Assembly: GCF_003610695.1 (NCBI RefSeq)
Contig: NZ_RAQH01000004.1
Location: forward strand, 62,001-126,000
DNA: 64,000 nt
Direction: 5' to 3'
Source: Epilithonimonas arachidiradicis
GTDB lineage: Bacteria > Bacteroidota > Bacteroidia > Flavobacteriales > Weeksellaceae
The position numbers and the translations under genes were made by a program. Below the pieces are notes generated by a model. It was given only the letters and a program-made list of their open reading frames with translations, searched no databases and was not told the DNA's origin. How positions within the stretch are numbered: the first letter of the stretch is position 1; every line of letters starts with the position of its first letter. Shown piece by piece: positions 61,239 to 64,000 of this stretch.

Positions 61239-61285
61239 CACCACTTTAAAACGGAATAGTAATCTATAAAGTTTTGAATGTGGCC

Positions 61286-61358
61286 GACCTGGTAGCTCAG
61301 CTGGTAGAGCAATACACTTTTAATGTATGGGTCCTGGGTTCGAATCCCAGCCAGGTCA
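61286..61358 (+). tRNA. tRNA-Lys (anticodon UUU), copy 1
   Basis: A complete 73-nt cloverleaf: acceptor stem gacctgg/ccaggtc, D-arm gctc/gagc, anticodon stem ataca/tgtat with loop cttttaa (anticodon TTT), T-arm with ggttcgaatc, discriminator A. CCA is not encoded. Confidence 0.97.
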
Positions 61359-61394
61359 CAAGCAATAAAATCCGTAGCGATACGGTTTTTTTTT

Positions 61395-61477
61395 GCCTGC
61401 GTGGTGAAATTGGTAGACACGCCATCTTGAGGGGGTGGTTTCCTAAGGATGTGCTGGTTCGAGTCCAGTCGCAGGCA
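61395..61477 (+). tRNA. tRNA-Leu (anticodon GAG)
   Basis: An 83-nt class II tRNA: acceptor stem gcctgcg/cgcaggc, anticodon stem ccatc/ggtgg with loop ttgaggg (anticodon GAG), a long variable arm and a T-arm with ggttcgagtcc. It reads CUC and CUU. It lies 36 bp after the first tRNA-Lys. Confidence 0.96.
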
Positions 61478-61524
61478 CAGCAGAAATATTTTTTAATTAT
61501 TAATTACTAATTTTTAATTAGAAA

Positions 61525-61597
61525 GACTCGGTAGCTCAGCTGGTAGAGCAATACACTTTTAATGTATGGGTCCTGGGTTCGAATCCCAGCCGAGTCA
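61525..61597 (+). tRNA. tRNA-Lys (anticodon UUU), copy 2
   Basis: A 73-nt cloverleaf identical to copy 1 at every base except in the acceptor stem, which is gactcgg/ccgagtc. The changes at stem pairs 4 and 5 are fully compensatory (C-G to T-A and T-A to C-G). Confidence 0.97.
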
Positions 61598-61647
61598 CAA
61601 TTTACGCAAGTAAATTTTTTTCATATTAATATTTTGTGATTTGGTGT

Positions 61648-61678
61648 AGAAGCTTCTTGTAAAAGAAGCTTCTTTTTT
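61648..61678. terminator. Hairpin terminator between the tRNA cluster and panC
   Basis: agaagcttctt (61648-61658), loop gtaa, aagaagcttct (61663-61673), then tttt. It ends the tRNA transcript and may also serve the convergent panC. Confidence 0.9.
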
Positions 61679-61681
61679 ATT

Positions 61682-62527
61682 TTAATTCAAATGCATATTG
61701 TCAATTAGTCTCACTTTGCCAACATTCACAACAATGAAGGCACGATAGCTGTGATCCGTTGAAAAGAAATCAACTTCTTTCAGAGTATTCTCATCGGCGA
61801 TCAGGAAATATTCCAATTCCATATCATCTCTATGGAAGACTTCATCAACTCTCTTTTTGATCTCAGGGATTGATATAACGCGGAACCACTCGTCTACTTT
61901 TTTCAATGTTTTATAAATCACGGAAGAGGCTTCTTTTTCTTTTTCTGAAAGGCGCATGTTTCTGGAACTCATCGCTAATCCACTTTCTTCTCTATGAATT
62001 TTCACGCCATGGATTTTTATGTCAAGATCCGTAACATCAACCAATTTTTCAATAATTTTCAGTTGCTGGAAATCTTTTTCTCCGAAATAAGCATTATCAG
62101 GTTTCACTTGCAGAAATAATTCTTCCACAACAGTGCCCACACCATCAAAGTGGCCTGGCCTGGCTGCACCTTCCATTTCGTTTTCGATTCCGCCAAAATC
62201 ATAATGCTTTCTTTCCATGCCATTGGGATAGATATCTTCTACTTTTGGAATATAGACCGCATCAACTAAGTTCGAAGATTCCAGCTTTTGAATATCGTCT
62301 TCTATGGTTCTTGGGTATTTTTCGAGATCTTCAGGATTGTTAAATTGTGTAGGATTTACAAAAATCGAGGAAATCACAATGTCGTTTTCTTTTCGTGCTG
62401 CATTATATAAAGAGATATGACCAGCATGAAGGGCGCCCATTGTAGGTGCAAATCCAATTTTTTTATTTTGTTCTTTCAGAGCATTGATATATTCTGAAAA
62501 CGATTGTCTGTCGTAGAAAACCTGCAT
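61682..62527 (-). CDS. panC: Pantothenate synthetase
   Basis: An enzyme of about 281 residues that joins pantoate and beta-alanine with ATP, the last step of pantothenate (CoA precursor) synthesis. The HIGH-like motif is PTMGALHAGHISL. SSIFVNPTQFNNPEDLEKYP, GHFDGVGTVVEELF and AMSSRNMRLSEKE are family motifs. The start MQVFYDRQSF (62527) puts PTMG at the usual distance; the ATG three codons upstream (62536) is an equally possible alternative. It is divergent from the glycogen-synthase-like gene. panB and panD are not adjacent. Confidence 0.95.
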   Translation of the reverse strand: MQVFYDRQSFSEYINALKEQNKKIGFAPTMGALHAGHISLYNAARKENDIVISSIFVNPTQFNNPEDLEKYPRTIEDDIQKLESSNLVDAVYIPKVEDIYPNGMERKHYDFGGIENEMEGAARPGHFDGVGTVVEELFLQVKPDNAYFGEKDFQQLKIIEKLVDVTDLDIKIHGVKIHREESGLAMSSRNMRLSEKEKEASSVIYKTLKKVDEWFRVISIPEIKKRVDEVFHRDDMELEYFLIADENTLKEVDFFSTDHSYRAFIVVNVGKVRLIDNMHLN

Positions 62528-62780
62528 TAGATTCAATTTTATAATTTCAAAGGTAATAGTTTTTTGAATTCCGTTCTATCCAATTATTGAATTATTAATG
62601 ATCTGTTTTGTCATTAATTTCAAGATGTGATAATTATGAATTTAGGAATATGAAAATAGTATTGAAAAATTAAATCAGAATGATTTTAACATTTGTAGCT
62701 GATTAACAGTTTGATTTCTAATAAGTTTTGACAAAGAGTATTAATGTTAATTAAAATAAATGTTTTGAATTAATTTTTTG

Positions 62781-62788
62781 TAATTTTG
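62781..62788 (+). promoter_or_regulatory. -7 element upstream of the glycogen-synthase-like gene
   Basis: taattttg matches TAnnTTTG. The ATG follows 38 bp later. No -33 TTTG stands at the usual distance, so confidence is limited. Confidence 0.45.
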
Positions 62789-62826
62789 CAAAATGAAGTT
62801 TTTGTACTTCATTTAAAGTAAATTTT

Positions 62827-63597
62827 ATGCCTAATCAAAAGATTTTATACGTTACCACGGAGATGTTCCCGTATCAAGAAGATACCAATATGGGAAGTTT
62901 TGTACACAAAATGGCGCTGAAGATGCATAGTGAAGGTAACGATGTTAGGGTTTTTATGCCTAGATTCGGTCAAATCAGTGAGAGGAAGTTCCAGTTGCAC
63001 GAGGTTATCAGGCTGTCTGGGATGAACATCATTATCAATGATCTGGATCAACCGTTAATCATAAAAGTAGCTTCTTTGCCGGGCGAACGTCTGCAGGTTT
63101 ATTTCATAGACAATGAAGAGTATTTTAAAAGAAAACAATATTACTTCGACGATGAAGGTAATCCTTTTGAAGATAATAACGAGAGAGCTGTTTTCTTCGC
63201 CCGAGGTGTTATAGAAACCATAAAAAAACTGAACTGGGTTCCGGATGTGATCCACCTGAATGGCTGGATGGCTTCTCTGATTCCAATCTATTTAAAAACT
63301 TATTACAAAGACGATTCTTATTTCAAGGATACCAAAATTGTTCTTTCTGTTTATAACGAGGACGATATTGCCTTGAATCAAAATACAAAAGAAATTTTGG
63401 AGTTTGATAATATTTCTGATTTAGAATCGTTAAATAATCCGAGCTTTCTAAGTTTTGTAAACGATAGTATGAACTATGTGGATGTTATCGTAAAAGGAAA
63501 CGAATTTTTGGAAGAGAAGCTGGATGAGGCTTATGGTAAAGCAGATGCAGAAAAATCTGACTATTTGAATGCAGATTCTATTGCCAAAGTTTACTAA
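62827..63597 (+). CDS. Glycogen/starch synthase N-terminal-domain-like protein
   Basis: A 256-residue protein resembling the N-terminal Rossmann half of GT5 glycogen synthases. It begins ILYVTTEMFPYQEDTNMGSF, where active synthases have a K-T-G-G-L motif for ADP-glucose binding; that motif is missing here. PDVIHLNGWMASLIPIYLK matches the family's DVVHAHDW-like part. The C-terminal half of the GT-B fold is absent, so the protein is about half the usual length. Such short forms are known in Flavobacteriia between panC and DUF4270 genes (from memory). Catalysis is unlikely; a regulatory or scaffolding role is speculative. Confidence 0.85.
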   Translation: MPNQKILYVTTEMFPYQEDTNMGSFVHKMALKMHSEGNDVRVFMPRFGQISERKFQLHEVIRLSGMNIIINDLDQPLIIKVASLPGERLQVYFIDNEEYFKRKQYYFDDEGNPFEDNNERAVFFARGVIETIKKLNWVPDVIHLNGWMASLIPIYLKTYYKDDSYFKDTKIVLSVYNEDDIALNQNTKEILEFDNISDLESLNNPSFLSFVNDSMNYVDVIVKGNEFLEEKLDEAYGKADAEKSDYLNADSIAKVY

Positions 63598-63620
63598 TCA
63601 CTACTATTGTTTATAATTCA

Positions 63621-64000
63621 ATGATAAAAATAAAAACATTAATGAAATTACTCCCATTATTGCTAATGGGAATAATTGTATTAAATTCTTGTGAAGGAGA
63701 ACTGGACAACCTTGGTTCCCAGCTTGTAGAAGGAGCAGACGGTTTTGATAAAGCTTATAGCTTGATTGCCTATAACGTTAATAATGAAGATGTACAAAAA
63801 GTAGTGACATCTCAGTATGACAGCGTAAGAATAGGTGCGTTTACCGAACCGGTTTTTGGAGGACAAAAAGTATCTTATATTACCCAATTAAGATTAAATA
63901 CTTATAATCCTGATTTCGGAAAGAATCCGGTAATTGATTCGGTAGTTTTAACACTAAAGCCAAGATACGAAACTGCGACAGACTCTATAAAGACGACAAC
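63621..64000 (+). CDS. DUF4270 family lipoprotein (3' end outside window)
   Basis: The first 126 codons of a lipoprotein, open to the window end. The signal peptide MIKIKTLMKLLPLLLMG leads to lipobox LNSC (C24), then EGELDNLGSQLVEGADGF, typical of DUF4270. The family is Bacteroidota-specific, surface or periplasmic, and of unknown function. It lies 23 bp after the glycogen-synthase-like gene, so both may share a transcript. Confidence 0.88.
   Translation, partial: MIKIKTLMKLLPLLLMGIIVLNSCEGELDNLGSQLVEGADGFDKAYSLIAYNVNNEDVQKVVTSQYDSVRIGAFTEPVFGGQKVSYITQLRLNTYNPDFGKNPVIDSVVLTLKPRYETATDSIKTT

Noticed and set aside
61274-61510. 78-codon open frame crossing two tRNA genes, and a similar one on the other strand (61199-61420)
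   Set aside because: The bases are explained by the tRNA-Lys and tRNA-Leu cloverleaves; translation is an artefact.

Overview
The window is A+T-rich DNA from a member of the Bacteroidota, most likely class Flavobacteriia and close to Chryseobacterium/Epilithonimonas (Weeksellaceae). The lineage call is an inference from gene families and signals: a GLPGLI protein, a type IX secretion (T9SS) sorting domain, a DUF4270 lipoprotein behind panC and a glycogen-synthase-like gene, large FtsX-type permeases, a CarboxypepD_reg/TonB-type barrel, and promoters of the Bacteroidota TAnnTTTG type. Most of it is ordinary chromosomal core. I see no prophage, integrase, transposase, CRISPR array or restriction system.

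Layout. 1-7794: ABC efflux locus with three tandem permease paralogues (the first cut by the window edge), a GLPGLI protein and a TolC-type channel. 7795-8546: repeat-rich spacer. 8547-15446: topoisomerase III, GH28 polygalacturonase, enoyl reductase FabV, PlsC-like acyltransferase, NUDIX hydrolase. 15585-21900: a MacAB-TolC-like tripartite exporter (TolC divergent from ATPase, two permeases and an adaptor). 21979-26424 (minus): TonB-type outer-membrane barrel, MltG, DapF. 26830-32198: ECF-like sigma factor with lipoyl synthase, ammonium transporter, methyltransferase, HMG-CoA synthase. 32293-36881: AraC regulator divergent from aldehyde dehydrogenase, alcohol dehydrogenase and DUF779. 36994-47038: HU-like protein, dicarboxylate symporter, CinA, and two minus-strand runs of hydrolases and transporters.

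47154-54882 is the most accessory-looking part. It holds a three-gene surface module (T9SS-sorted protein, an 849-residue internally repeated secreted protein, a small secreted protein), orphan TPR and small proteins, and a TPR histidine kinase converging on and overlapping a LytTR response regulator. 54985-64000: HtrA protease, three small proteins including DUF6496, MtaB, an FKBP-like lipoprotein, an S4 RNA-binding protein, shikimate kinase, a Lys-Leu-Lys tRNA cluster, PanC, a truncated glycogen-synthase-like protein and the start of a DUF4270 lipoprotein.

I could not identify a convincing new multi-gene system. The observations most worth following are: the 93-bp spacer conserved between tandem permeases, the four palindromes at exact 22-bp intervals behind the HU-like gene, a LacI-type palindrome between GH28 and fabV, the 849-residue repeat protein module, the 3'-overlapping kinase/regulator pair, and several dispersed intergenic repeat families. 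Coordinates of residues and hairpins were counted by hand from the sequence.
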